Assembly: GCA_013397075.1 (NCBI GenBank)
Contig: VWZS01004362.1
Location: forward strand, 140,768-204,767
Length of the DNA stretch: 64,000 bases
DNA from: Rhabdornis inornatus
Lineage: Eukaryota > Chordata > Aves > Passeriformes > Rhabdornithidae
Direction of reading: 5' to 3'
A program made the translations under genes and the position numbers. A model generated the notes under the pieces. It had not been told where the DNA came from, ran no database searches, and was given only the letters and a program-made list of their open reading frames with translations. How positions within the stretch are numbered: position 1 is the first letter of the stretch; each line of letters begins with the position of its first letter. Below are positions 22,201 to 33,134 of the stretch, piece after piece.

Positions 22201-25200
22201 CAGGCAGGAGCTCCAGCACCAGCTTGGGATAAGCAATATCAGAGCAGCCAGAGGGGTTGCCACAGATTTTTTTGCAGATTTCCGGGTCTGCACAAGCCAC
22301 CAGATCTGAAACAAGCAGTGAGGAGTGAGAGGCAGCAATCCCAGCCACAGGACACCAGTGTCTCCTCTGCTGAATGGTGGAAACTGCATTCTAAGGGAAA
22401 TTCTGGAGAGCTTGGGGGGATTCCAGAAAATGACACAGGGATGTCTGGGGCTGCTCTGGGAGGATCTGCATCCTCCAGCTCCTAACTGGAACAACATTTC
22501 TTCACGTGTTGGGCATTTGATGCACTGGAACCTCTCAACTCATTCAGGAAAGGCTTCTCCAGCTCGGTGGAGCTGGCACAGGCAGAGGGAGAGGAGAGAT
22601 CTCTGCCTCAGCACTTACCTGGGAAGAGAACCCGGCTGATCATGCCCGGCATTACCATCATAAAGAGGGGCAAAATCTTCAAGTAGGAGGTCATCAAGGA
22701 GCCTCCTTTGGCGTGGGAGAGGTTTTTGGCAGCGAGGGACCTCTGAACAATGACCTAGGAATGAAGGAATGGGTTTGGTTGGCTGCCAGCAGCAGGAGCT
22801 GGCTGGGATGGAGCAACCCCGGCTTTGATCTCCACTGAACTCCGCAAGTCTCAGAGGGTGATCACAGAGCTCGGCTGTGCCTCTGCAGCTGTTGCTTTGG
22901 ATGCTGGCTCCTTTCAGAAGCACAGGCACTGCTTGGAGCCTGGGAGGACCTGACCCTCACCTACCCCTGCCCAGGATTTTCCTTCCTTCCTGCACTGGGG
23001 ACTTCCCTGAGCCTGTGGAGGAGCCTGGCCAAGGAGAGGACAGAGCCTGAAACGGGCAGAGTTAAATGAGAGAGCAAGAAAGCACAGCTGGAACAGCAGG
23101 AGGTGTTTTAGGGCTTCATGTCCCTGGTTCTGATGGGGTCACTGGGAGGGATGGGAGCCAGACCCCAGGGAAGGTGAAAGAAGAAATTCACAGGTGGTTC
23201 AAGAGGAATGAAAGGAGTAAGTTAAAAAGCAAACGAACGAACAAAAGACTTCCTTATAGACTGGGATTAACACACAAACACATTCTTACCCCTTTTTCCA
23301 TGCAGATGATTACTATGTGCATATCAACTTTTCCTTCTTTAGGACTTAACCATCTGATATTACTGATGGCAAAATAAGATTTTACTGATGACGCCCCTCA
23401 GAAAATCAGTCCAGGTGAGGTCACAGCCCCCAGGTTTGTAATCAGATTCAAGCAGAGACCCACCTGATCTGTGCACCAGTACCACAGGGATGGGATGGTC
23501 ATTCCCACCAAGACTCCTGGCCAGGGCAGGTCAGAGCTCACAGGGTCTCGGAAAATGTGGAAAGCGTCTTCCCTGGGCAAGCCACAGCTGCTGTTCTCCC
23601 TGCGGATGCTGGGAATGGCATCAAAGTATTTTGCCTGTAAACCTTCAAGGCCACCAACTTCAATAAAACCTGAAATGGGGCATGAGAAGCTGTTACTGCA
23701 TCCCCCCCAGGTCAGGACTCTGATTCCAGTCTCTGGGTGATGCTCCACAAGTATTCCTTCAAAATCAGCAGCCCTTGATTCTCACACTGGGCTGGGGAGG
23801 AGCAGGCACTGCTGGCTGCAGCAGGAGCTGCCCCTGCTGTGGAATCACAGAATCCTGGCATGGTTTGGGGTGGAAGGGACCTTAAAGCCCATCCAGTGCC
23901 CATCCAGTGCCACCCCTGCCGTGGCAGGGACACCTCCCACTGTCCCAGGGTGATCCAAGCCTTGTCCATCCTGGCCTGGGACACTGCCAGGGACCCAGGG
24001 ACAGTCACAGCTGCTGTGGGCACCCTGTGCCACCTCCCAGGGAAGGATTCCTCCCCAATATTTAACTTGGTGAGGCTTCTGTCATAGTTTAAGTGACCAA
24101 CTCCCAGGAGAACACTCACTGAAGACCATGAGGGACAGGGCCCCGATGAGCATGATGAGGGTCTGCAGGGCATCAGTGTAGATCACAGCTGCCAGGCCAC
24201 CTGGGAGAGCAGAGAGACACAAACTGGGATGAACTGGGAACTGTGTTCTCTCACAGCACTTCACACTTTGCACAAGTTCTTGCCCAGCAGCACAAGCTGA
24301 GCCCTGAGCCTGGCTGGGGAGTTCTGTCCATGCTGGGGGGAAGCTTTGGCCAATGACCCTTTGGAATTTCTCAGGGTTTGAGTCATCATGAGTCACCATT
24401 TTGTCACTAAAAGCCAAAAGCAGAAGTAGTTCTACGGGAAATAGATGGAAAAGCTCTAAAACAAATCCAAACTGAAAAAGGAGGAGAAAAAAAAAGGGGG
24501 CGGGGTTGGGATTTTACATCACTGGGGGTGAGCAGTGGGAAAGGAATAACCTTTATTTGTTTGGGATTTCTGTGTGGCTGTTTTCCATTTGGCCACTCCT
24601 AAGCCCTGAAAGGGCATCCAAGCCTGGAGTCTTTCTGCATTACACGGCTCATTGTGGTGGAAATCCCTCACACCTCCGGAGAGCCCCGGGAAAACAGCAA
24701 AAACATCCCCTGAAAATGCCTCCTAAAGGCAGAGCTGGCCTGCACCCACCTGGGGTGGCCTCTGAGGAGAGTTCACTTACTCTCACCTGGCAGTTTTTTC
24801 TAAAAAGGTGAGTTTGCATTTGCTTTCCCACCCCAATATCCATAGTCATGCCAAAACCAGGCTGGGGAGGCAGGACACAGTGCATGGCATGAGACATGGA
24901 GTCCTGGAATTGTTCGGGTTGGGAGGGACCCTAAAGCCCACCCAGTGCCACCCCTGCCACGGGCACAGGGACACCTTCCACGGTACCAGGCTGCTCCAAA
25001 TCCCAACATCCAGCCTGGCCTGGGACACTTGGATGTCTGAGGTGAGTGGGCAGGGGCAGTGACAGGGGCAGTGACAGCGACAGGGGTGTCCCCAGCACGC
25101 ACCAGCCACGGTGTACACGGCAGTGATGGCCAGCAGCCCGGCCACGGCGATGTACAGGTCCCAGTGCAGAGCCTGCTGGATGAACAGAGCCCCGGCGTAC

Positions 25201-28200
25201 ATGTCCACCTGCAGGACAGCAGAGTGACAGCACGGTGACACAGTGACAGCACGGTGACAGCACAGTGACACAATGACAGCACGGTGACACAGTGACAGCA
25301 CGGTGACACAGTGACAGCCTGCAGGACAGCACAGTGAGAGCACAGTGACACAGTGACACCCTGCAGGACAGCACAGTGACAGCACAGTGACACAGTGACA
25401 GCACAGTGACACAGTGACACGCTGCAGGACAGCACAGTGACACCCTGCAGGACAGCACAGTGACAGCACAGTGACACGGTGACACAGTGACAGCCTGCAG
25501 TGACCCAGTGACACCTGCAGGACAGCACGGTGACAGCACAGTGACCCAGTGACACCCTACAGGACAGCACAGTCACAGCACAGTGACAGCACAGTGACAC
25601 AGTGACAGCACAGCGACACCCTGCAGTGACACAGTGACAGCCTGCAGTGACAGCAGAATGACAGCCTGCAGTGACAGCACAGTGACACCCTACAGGACAG
25701 CACGGTCACAGCACAGTGACACAGTGACAGCACAGTGACAGCCTGCAGTGACACAGTGACAGCCTGCAGGACAGCACAGTCACAGCACAGTGACACGGTG
25801 ACACAGTGACAGCACAGTGACCCCGCAGCCACAGCACCACCCAGCCCCTCCCAGTGTGCAGCCCTTTACTGGGACCAGCCTGGTTTGGACACAGCCCCCC
25901 AGTCCCCCACATCACATCCCCCTGCAGCCCCAGCTCGACCAGCACCATCCCCCAGCCAGTTTATCATTGCTGCTGGTCACAGTGGTGACAGCAGAGGGGT
26001 GACAGGGCTGTCACAAGAGGGGGGCACTGGGCTGGGCTGAGTTTCTCTCTTTCCCCACGCCCCAGGGTGGGGGAGCTGGGCTGGGCAGGGACTGGGGAAT
26101 TTGCCCTGCAGACCCCCCCCCTCCCCAGCTCCTGGGCTGCCACAGCCCCAGCTCCCCCCGGGAATTGTCCCTGCTGCCTGGGGACAGGGTCAGCGGCAGG
26201 AAAAGTGTCCCCAGGGCTGGGTCCAGCCCTGCCCAACCAGCTCTGCAGCTACGTGAAAACGCGGCGGGTTCAGAGAGCTCCAGGACAGGCGAAGGGGGCG
26301 CAGAGAGGTGTAAAAGAATCCTGAGCACAGGAGCTGCGCTGCAGACTCCATGCAATGGGCACTTTAACCTAGAGGACAAGCTGAGCCTTCCCCGTCACTG
26401 CCACCTGAACTTGCATCCTTTTCATACAGCCCTGGGGTGGTTTGCATTGGAGGGACCTTAAAAAGCCCATCCAGTGCCACCCCTGCCACGTTTAGGGACA
26501 CTTCCACTGTCCCAGGCTGCTCCAAGCCCTGTCCAGCCTGGCCTGGGACACTTCCAGGGATCCAGGGGCAGCCAGAGCTGCGCTGCCATCCCTCACAGAA
26601 CAATTCCTGCCCAATATCCCATCCATCCCTGCCCTCTGGCACTGGGACTCCATCCCCTGTGTCCTGGCACTCCCGGGCTTTGTTAAAAATTTCGGGAGGT
26701 TCAGAGGCAGGCTCAGACACCGTGTCCCACCCTGGCCCTGTGTGTACAGAAAGAACCCAGCAGGGATCTGTCTGTCTGTCTGTCTGTTTTCACTGGTGGT
26801 TTCACTGTGCCCGGGCTGGCAGTTAATGAACAGCCACCGAGCTGTTGTGCAAGGCTTGATTCAGTTATTTATTCAAACAGGTGCAATGAAGGAATGAAAA
26901 CTTTCCTTCTAACCCTGTCCCAGCTGCCCCATCCTGCCATACCAGCACCTGGTGTCTGCACAGACAATAAATGTGCAAAGGGGAGAAACTGGGGGAGCTG
27001 CCAGGGGTGCAAAATCTGACAACGACCACATCCACCCTCAGAGCCCCACCTCCCCATGGGCTATTGCTCAGGACACTGACACGAGCTTTCCCTGCTGCTC
27101 TAACGGGCATTCAGGTGCTAAGTGGGCAAAAAAAGAAAAGGAAGCTACTCCTTTTTGTGTAGGGTCTCAAAAAAAACCCAGTCTCTCTTCCTTGGGTGCT
27201 TTTATCACAAATCCTTCTGTGCCCATCCAGGAAGAGCCACTTGTTGCATTTCGCAGCCTCACTACTCAGCACACATTTCCAAAATGAATTAAATCCAATC
27301 TGTTCCCCCCCCCCTTTTTTTTTATTTCTACTTACAGATATTTTGGTGAAGATGTAGATGAACAAGTAGAGAATGGCCAGGAATATCTGAATTCTTTTGC
27401 CTCCGAAACGTCTCTGCAAATACTCGGGCATGGTTGTGACCTATGGAGAGACAGGGACTGAGGGAAGGGGGGACAATCTCTGGGTCATTCCCAGAGCTGC
27501 CAGGGGCTCCCCATGGGGCTGGGGGGTGTCTGCAGTGGGACAGGAGCAGGAGGGCCCTGGGGGCTGCCCTGGGCTGGGACTGCACTCTGCTGATGATGCC
27601 TTAAGCTTTAGCTTTTATATGTTTTAGATTCTGCACTGCATTAGTGTGTGACTCTGAGTTTCATATAAAGTGTTACAAGTTCTCCTCACAGCTCAGCCAC
27701 ACAAAACAATTCTTTTCCAGCCACTTTTACAGCTTCAGATCCCAAAAAGTGCAAACAGCAGCGAATTGAGGAGAGAATCTGGGAGGGTGGGACTGCAGAA
27801 CCTGGAGCTGGAATTGGACAATGAACCCCAAGATGGAAATGGACCAAAACTTATAAAAGTGTGAAAACTCCTGACCCAAAATCCATCTTGGGTGTAGCCT
27901 CGATCAGGATCTTGTACTGCCCAAGGTGAAACCTTTGAAAGCCTTTTAATAAATTTCCACTTTATTCCTTTAACTCTGTTCCAGGTCAGCCTCTCCAGGC
28001 GCCACTGCCCAGCTGGCACAGCTGGCACAGCTGGCACAGGGCTCTCCATAAAGCACAGCTGGGGAGTCTCCATCCCCTGCCCAGGACATGGAGGGGCTCT
28101 GCTCCCTGCAGGGGGGTGGGAGCACTCCGAGCCCCCAGGTCAGACCCTGGCAGCAGCTCTGCGACCCCCAGGCAGAGCCCGGAGCAGCTCCAGGCCCTGC

Positions 28201-30464
28201 AGGAGCAGGGGAGGGAGGGAGGGAGGGAGGGAGGGAATCCCTCAGCAGCCCTGGGACACATCCCACACCTACCCCCGAGGCGATGTAGATGGGCAGGAAG
28301 AGCCAGGCCAGCACCAAGACACAGAACATCCCCTGTAAGGGAACGGGGGGTCAGGCTGGTGGGATGGGAATGTGGGAATATGGGAATATAGGACGGGGTG
28401 GGAAGATGATGGGAATATGGAAGGGGAATATGGGATGGGGATATGGGAAGATGATGGGATGGAAATATGGGAATATGAGAATACGGGAAGGGAATATGGG
28501 AATATGAGATGGGAATATGGGAGGGGAATATGGGACTGGGATGGGATGGGATGGGGTGGGAAGATGATGGGAATATGGGATGGGGATATGGGAATATGGG
28601 AAGATGATAGGATGGAAATATGGGAATATGGGAAGATGATGGGATGGAAATATGGGATGGGAATATGGGGTTGGGATGTGGACGCGGGGTGCCAGCAGCA
28701 CTCCCAGCCCAGCAGCGGGACGCGGAGCTGCGGGAGCCGCGCTGCTGTCCCCGCAGGGCACGGGCAGGGCTCCAGCCGGGAATGCCGCACTCACATTCCA
28801 CTCGTAGGCTGTGGCAGCAATTCCCGAGGCAGCTCCAGAGCCTGCCAGGCCGATGAAGTGCCCGCTGCCCACGTTGCTGGCAAACAGGGATGCTCCCACC
28901 TGGGGAAAGGGAGGAATCAGCTCTGGCCCTGGCACAGGGCATCGCTCTCAGCTCTTCCCGCACTCCCAGCTGCAGAGGACGTGAAATCCTTGTCAGCCTC
29001 TGTCATCCTCTTTTCCCTACAGGTTTGGTGGCCTTGGCAATTCTCTCCATCTTCTTTCACCGTTCACTGACAATTTGTGGGCGTGTTTGGGACCATCCTG
29101 CATCCAAAGCACCCAATCTCTTGTGGGTGAGCAGAGAAGGTGGGGGAACAGGTGGAGATGTCAGGTTCTGGCATCAGCACCTACTGAGACACCCCAGGCA
29201 GCCCAGGCTCAGCACAAAGCTGTGTCCATGCTGGAGACCCCCAGAAATCTCCAGAATCAGCCAGGTTTTGTGAGACGTTGGTCTGAGCCTCACCTTGCAG
29301 TCTCAAATCCAGGGGAAAAAAGCCAATATGAAAGTGGCAAAACACAAACTTTGGTTTGTTTCTTCCTGTTTGGAGAAGCGTTTGCCAGCGTGGCTGCAGG
29401 CAGGGCTGTGGGCAGGGGGGGACAGGGCTACTCACAGGCCACCAGACCATCTGTCCCCCGGCGAGGAAATAGCCTTTGACCGTGCTGCGCTGGGTCTTCC
29501 ACATGGACTGAGGGACAGAGAGGGGACACGGTCACCCAGGGGCTCCCAGCAGGGACCCTGAGATGTCACCAGGGGTTCCCTGAGGGACATTTGCTGCTGG
29601 GAAATCCTGGGGGCTGGGGGACATGCCCTGAGCCACACGCAGAGCTCTCCATCGTGGAATTCCTGGTGGAATGTTCTGTGTAACAGAAAACTCAATCAAT
29701 CCAAGACAGAAAGGAAGGCAAGCAGTTTGCAGGGATTCCACAAGAATCCTGAATCCCTGAAAATCCACAAGAACTGGGGAATCCCTGGGTTTGAGAAGTG
29801 CTCAGGAGGAAAAGCTGGGCATGGCTTGTGGGCTCCCCTTCCCCAGAGATGATCCCTGAGAGTTGTGCATCCCATCCCAAGGGAGCAGCTCTTCCCCTCT
29901 GCCTCCTGAGAGCCAGGCTGGGCTTCTGCTGTCACAAAAGCCATGCCACAGGATGTCCTTCTGCCTTAATTACGTATAGACAATGTTAAAAATGTAAGGA
30001 ATCTGCTGTCAGGACCCCTGTGGACAAGCACAGGTGATTTATAGGACAGCAATTCCTTCCTGGATGAACAAAACATCATTGTTAGCAATACTCTGTACGC
30101 AGACAGCCTCTTCCTCACCAGGGTTCTCAAAAGCTTGGCCTGGCCAGCCCTTCCCAGGGACACTGAGGACACTTCCCAGGCTGAGGGGAGGAGAAGGATC
30201 TGTAAAACTCCCCCCTCCACTTGTTGAGTCTGGTGAAAAGCAGCCCGATTCCAGCCAAAGCAAAACAATTTTTGCAGCCCCGTTTTCAGCGTAACAGGAC
30301 ACACAAGAAGTTTTTAACCAGAGTCTGCTCACCCAGAGCCCCACGGCGAGGACGAAGAGGAAATAGAGCACGAGCACAGCGATGTCCACGGGCTCCAGCC
30401 CCTGCTGGGGGAACACGTCCCACGAGGGGGTCACAGAGGCTGGGGGGAGGCTGGTGGGGTCCAT
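17184..30464 (-). CDS. SLC5A11: SLC5A11 (SMIT2), sodium/myo-inositol cotransporter 2
   Basis: Fifteen coding exons, 5' to 3' on the minus strand: 30333-30464, 29436-29507, 28795-28899, 28273-28332, 27336-27440, 25103-25208, 24120-24200, 23464-23669, 22619-22754, 22198-22305, 21795-21945, 21073-21241, 20784-20999, 19088-19232 and 17184-17398. They total 2007 nt, 668 residues plus TAG, against about 675 in human, with consistent phases and GT/AG sites. The start has a strong Kozak context (GCCATGG). Family knowledge: a plasma-membrane transporter of the SSF/SLC5 fold with 14 helices, coupling sodium entry to myo-inositol uptake. Visible marks: helix 1 IAVLVLYFLFVLAVGLW, NVGSGHFIGLAGSGA in helix 2, and the SLC5 signature PSLWYWCTDQVIVQRSLAAK. 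No frameshift or stop is seen, so the gene looks intact. Confidence 0.96.
17590..17995 (+). repeat. 23-bp tandem array containing an assembly gap, SLC5A11 intron 14
   Basis: The unit GACCAAAGCTAAAATCCACC plus ATA repeats on both sides of 118 Ns (17659-17776). Downstream units drift to ACCAAACCTAAAATCCACGA. Identical units at both gap edges suggest the array was collapsed. Confidence 0.95.
17659..17776. other. Assembly gap, 118 N
   Basis: Falls inside the 23-bp array of SLC5A11 intron 14, so no coding loss is expected. Confidence 0.99.
18755..18965 (+). mobile_element. CR1-type LINE fragment
   Basis: AGGTTGAATTTTAGGAAAGG, GGTTCTTCCCCCAGAGGGTG and CTGGGCACTGCCCAGGCTCC match an internal to 3' CR1 segment, sense orientation, in SLC5A11 intron 14. 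Confidence 0.7.
19262..19455 (+). repeat. 35-36-bp tandem array upstream of SLC5A11 exon 14
   Basis: Five units of CTGCTGGCCCAGGGCTACCC then CAGCCAAAATCCACT. In gene orientation the array ends about 28 nt before the exon 14 acceptor. Confidence 0.95.
20423..20742 (+). mobile_element. Probable solo LTR, SLC5A11 intron 13
   Basis: An AT-rich block ends in an LTR-like module: CTATAAATA at about 20682-20690, AATAAA at 20706-20711, then a pyrimidine-rich tail. With TG at 20423 and CA at 20742 the flanks GTCATG (20417-20422) and CTCATG (20743-20748) match at 5 of 6 bases. The boundaries are therefore tentative. It is in plus orientation, against SLC5A11, and ends about 40 bp from the exon 13 donor. 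Confidence 0.5.
21279..21623 (+). mobile_element. Solo LTR of an endogenous retrovirus (ERVK-like), SLC5A11 intron 11
   Basis: A 345-bp element starts TGTGGCC and ends CCTACA (TG...CA). It is flanked by an exact 6-bp direct repeat, CAGGCT at 21273-21278 and at 21624-21629. AATAAA lies at 21529-21534, giving a U3-R-U5 layout in plus orientation, opposite to SLC5A11. Six-bp duplications are usual for class II (ERVK/alpharetrovirus-type) integrases. No internal viral genes are present, so it is a recombination remnant. Confidence 0.75.
22619..23669 (-). CDS. SLC5A11: SLC5A11 exons carrying the sodium:solute symporter signature
   Basis: Exon 23464-23669 encodes SFIEVGGLEGLQAKYF, then an extracellular loop with the N-glycosylation sequon NSS, then SSDLPWPGVLVGMTIPSLWY and WCTDQ. 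Exon 22619-22754 continues VIVQRSLAAKNLSHAKGGSL. Together they form the WYWCTDQVIVQR block diagnostic of the SLC5 family. The exon junction falls between TDQ and VIV in phase 0, as in mammals. Confidence 0.94.
23843..24085 (-). mobile_element. CR1 LINE 3' tail
   Basis: GGAATCACAGAATCCTGGCA, GGTTTGGGGTGGAAGGGACC and GTCCATCCTGGCCTGGGACA; antisense CR1 close to SLC5A11 exon 7, with an internal duplicated CATCCAGTGCC. Confidence 0.85.
24893..25045 (-). mobile_element. CR1 LINE 3' tail
   Basis: TTCGGGTTGGGAGGGACCCT and CCAACATCCAGCCTGGCCTG show an antisense CR1 end just downstream of the SLC5A11 exon 6 donor. Confidence 0.85.
25210..25830 (+). repeat. Minisatellite abutting the SLC5A11 exon 6 acceptor
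   Basis: About 620 bp of irregular units built from GACAGCACAGTGACACAGTG and CCTGCAGGACAGC. It begins at the acceptor itself, whose sequence (GCTGTCCTGCAG on the minus strand) is part of the unit and recurs several times. Confidence 0.95.
26425..26690 (-). mobile_element. CR1 LINE 3' tail
   Basis: GGTGGTTTGCATTGGAGGGA, CCCTGTCCAGCCTGGCCTGG and the downstream CCAATATCCCATCCATCCCT identify an antisense CR1 in SLC5A11 intron 5. Confidence 0.85.
27600..27985 (+). mobile_element. LTR-like sequence, SLC5A11 intron 4
   Basis: TATAAAAG at 27852-27859 and AATAAA at 27948-27953 are about 95 bp apart, followed by a short pyrimidine-rich tail, resembling the U3/R/U5 of an endogenous retroviral LTR. I could not find TG...CA ends with a target duplication, so the limits are guesses. 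Confidence 0.35.
28203..28235 (+). repeat. GGGA simple repeat
   Basis: An uninterrupted run of GAGG/GGGA tetranucleotides after the SLC5A11 exon 4 donor (pyrimidine-rich on the coding strand). Confidence 0.9.
28363..28680 (+). repeat. ATGGGAATATGGGA-type array, SLC5A11 intron 3
   Basis: About 320 bp of interspersed ATGGGAATATGG, GGAAGATGATGGG and GGGATGGGAT units. The coding strand is C/T-rich, and the array ends about 30 nt from the exon 4 acceptor. Confidence 0.92.
30333..30464 (-). CDS. SLC5A11: SLC5A11 first coding exon
   Basis: ATG at 30464-30462. The exon encodes 44 residues, including LEPVDIAVLVLYFLFVLAVG, the first membrane helix, and ends in phase 0 at VGLW before a GTGAGC donor. 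An acceptor-like TTTCACAG at 30516-30509 lies 45 nt upstream of the ATG, so the 5' UTR is probably spliced to a further upstream exon. Confidence 0.92.
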
Positions 30465-32247
30465 GGCTTCCTGGGCAGGCTGAGCACTCCTCTGTGCTGA
30501 TCATATACCTGTGAAAGGACGGGGGAATGGCCAGGGACAGCCCCAGGCAGGTGGGGACTGCTCTTGGAGGGTTCCAGGCTCCTGAGGTGCTGCTGTGCCA
30601 GAGCTCTGGGGCTCAGGCTCCTGTCTCTGTCCTTTGCCCCCCTCCACAGCTCCCTTGCTGGGATGTGGAGGTGCTGCCAGCTGGGAAGGTGGGATTTTCT
30701 AACTGGTGAGAAATGGGGGCATCAGAGAGAAGGTGGAAACAGCTGGAACAGGCAGAGGGAAGGAGCAGAGCTGGGAGTCACAGCCTGGGGGTCCCAGGGT
30801 GGCAGAACTGCAGGACTGGCTCCAGTGAGGAGCTGCTGCCAGAAACATGTCCCTCACAAGCCACCAGAATGTGATGGCCCATGAACAGCCCCGGCTGTGC
30901 TGGCATTTTCCTCCTTTGCCTCCTGTGCACAGCACTTGGGTCTCCTCCTAGCCAGGTAACTGTTCCTGCTCCTTACCAGGAACAGAGGCTGGCAATGTGT
31001 CACCAAGGAATATAAGAACCCATTTTCTTCTCCAGAAACGCCTGATGGGGAGGTGTGGCATCACTGCAGGATGCCTGCAAGGGCTCCTGGAGGATCCTGT
31101 GGTGGTGAATTAATGCAGTTCCTTCCCATTTCCTCCTTCCCCCAGCTCAGCCACACTTCGAGAGCAGGAGGTGAGGAGCAGCCGAGGCCACCTCGGGCAG
31201 TCCCTGGCTCAGCTGTGGCCACAGTCGGTCCCCAAGGAGCCCTCAGAGCTGCACAGAGCAGGTTTGGGGTTGTTCCTCTTACCCTGCAGAGCCGAGGAGA
31301 GGATCCCCCAAGAGGAGCAGTCACAGCCTTGGCACAGCCGGGCCCCACTGTCACCACACACCTGAGCCAGGTGGCTGCTGGTCCCTGTCCTGCACGTCTG
31401 GCCGGCTCCTCTGGCCTCTCCTGCACTTGTAAGGGGACACTTATAGGCTGTCCCCTGCCATGAGGCTGCAGAAGGTGTGGCGAGGCTGCTGGGACAGCCG
31501 GCATGGATGACAAGCAGTCGGACAAGTTCTTCCTCTGAGCTCCCAGACCAGGGCAGCTCCTGTCCCATGGGTTTCACACCACCTTTGTCCAGGTGTGGGG
31601 CTGCAGCTGACCCTGCCCTCAGCTCTCCTGTGGCCTGAGAGCGTCACCAGCCACGCTCCTGCCCCGATGGCACCGCGGGGGTGCCCGGGTGGGTGAGCCA
31701 GGAGAGTGGAGGAGCTGCAGGATGGAGGGGCTGCGGTGCTGAGGAGGGGGCACTGCCTGCCCTGCGTCCTGGGCTCATCCATTTCCCCATAAATACGGAG
31801 TTCCCAGCGGCAGGAACCATCCCAGCACCTGCTTCCCACAGCTGGGAGCTGCATCCTGACTCTGCAGCCTCCAGCACAACACAGGTGGAGAGCCATGGTG
31901 TGGTTGGGGGCAGTGGTCCCAGCACCAGTCTGGGACTGGGGACACTCAGCAGAGCCTTTTCCATGCTTTATAACCCCCCGGATCCCTCTGGATTCCTCGT
32001 GAGCTCCTGCCTGGCAGGGATGCAGGGCACTGATGACCAGACCGCTGCTATCTCACCTCTGAAAGGGCCGATGTGTCTTGGCTGCTGCCGAGTTTTTATT
32101 GGCACGCTTAACCCCTAACTAGGAAAGGGAAAACAGCGTTTGGTATGTCAGCCTGGGGAAGCTGCTAACCCCACTCCCACACCTCCAGCTTCCCCTGGCA
32201 CCGCTGTTCCCTCCCATCCCGGGACACTCCCCACCTCCAGGGCCACA

Positions 32248-32325
32248 GGATCAGGGAATCAGGGAATCTCCTGAGCTGGGAGGGACCCGCAGGGATCACC
32301 CGGGTCCGCCCGGGTCACAGCGCCG
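32248..32325 (-). mobile_element. CR1 fragment
   Basis: AATCTCCTGAGCTGGGAGGG followed by ACCCGCAGGGATCACC is a short antisense CR1 end with CpG-rich drift. Confidence 0.55.
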
Positions 32326-32353
32326 AGCAGGGACAGGGACAGGGACCGGCACA

Positions 32354-32485
32354 GCATCTGTCTGTCTGTCTGTCCCTCCCGAAGCTGTGCGGGGCCGCAG
32401 TGTCTGTCTGTCTGTCTGTCCCTCCCGAAGCTGTGCGGAGCCGCAGTGTCTGTCTGTCTGTCTGTCCCTCCCGAAGCTGTGCGGG
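32354..32485 (+). repeat. 46-bp triplicated unit with TGTC runs
   Basis: TGTCTGTCTGTCTGTCTGTC followed by CCTCCCGAAGCTGTGCGG occurs three times with 46-bp spacing, upstream of SLC5A11. Confidence 0.9.
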
Positions 32486-32986
32486 GCTGTGCAGCACCTG
32501 CCGTGCCCCGCAGAGGGAGGGAAGGCGGTGGATCCTGCCCTGCCCTGCCCGGGACATCCCCGCACGGCCGCAGGTGCCGCTCCGGCGCAGGAAAACGCCG
32601 CAGATTTCCCAGATCCCGACTGTGCCCAGTGGAAATTTTGCCCGTTTTGTGAATTCAGCTCACAGCCCGCTGTCCCCCCGGTGCCTGGCACAGGCGGCGG
32701 CGCTTTCCTCGCCAGAGATTGTGAGGAAGGAACATCCGTGGCATGGGAATGAAGCTGCTGGAGCCGGCCCTGTATCAGCAGCGCCGGGGGACGCCGCGCA
32801 CGTGGCTCTCGAGCACCCCGGCGGCACCGCAGCGCTCCAAATTCCTCCTCGAGGGGGTTTTTAAAGCATTCCCACGTCCATCCACCTCCTCTATCCTCCT
32901 CCTCCTCGCCGGGGCCCAGGGCAGCCCAGCAGAGCCCGAACCCGACGGAGCTCCCGACTCGAGGTAGAAGCTGAAAGGGAACTTAC

Positions 32987-33134
32987 TGCGCTCAGCTGGG
33001 TCTTATTCTGCTCCCCGCGCCGGGCACCAGCAGGGCTCTGCCAACTGACAGGCAGCTTAAATATTGCCAGAGAATCGGGGTTTGCCAGCGGAGCTGTTAA
33101 CAGGGTCACAAGGAATGAGAAGGAATATTTATAG
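32987..33134 (-). promoter_or_regulatory. Candidate SLC5A11 core promoter and 5' UTR exon
   Basis: On the minus strand TATAAATA lies at 33134-33127 in AT-rich sequence, and a good splice donor, GCA|GTAAGT, falls at 32986-32985. A transcript starting about 30 nt after the TATA box would give a first exon of roughly 115 nt ending at 32987, which could splice to the acceptor at 30510-30509 ahead of the SLC5A11 ATG. GC-rich DNA follows at 32750-32960. This is inference from signal spacing only. Confidence 0.3.

Noticed and set aside
24800..25832. Several 200-270-codon Cys/His/Val-rich frames
   Set aside because: Translations of the SLC5A11 intron 5 array; the period structure explains them.
28269..29070. 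173-232-codon frames of His/Ile/Pro/Ser or Gly/Met/Trp
   Set aside because: Translations of the ATGGGAATATGGGA array flanking true SLC5A11 exons.
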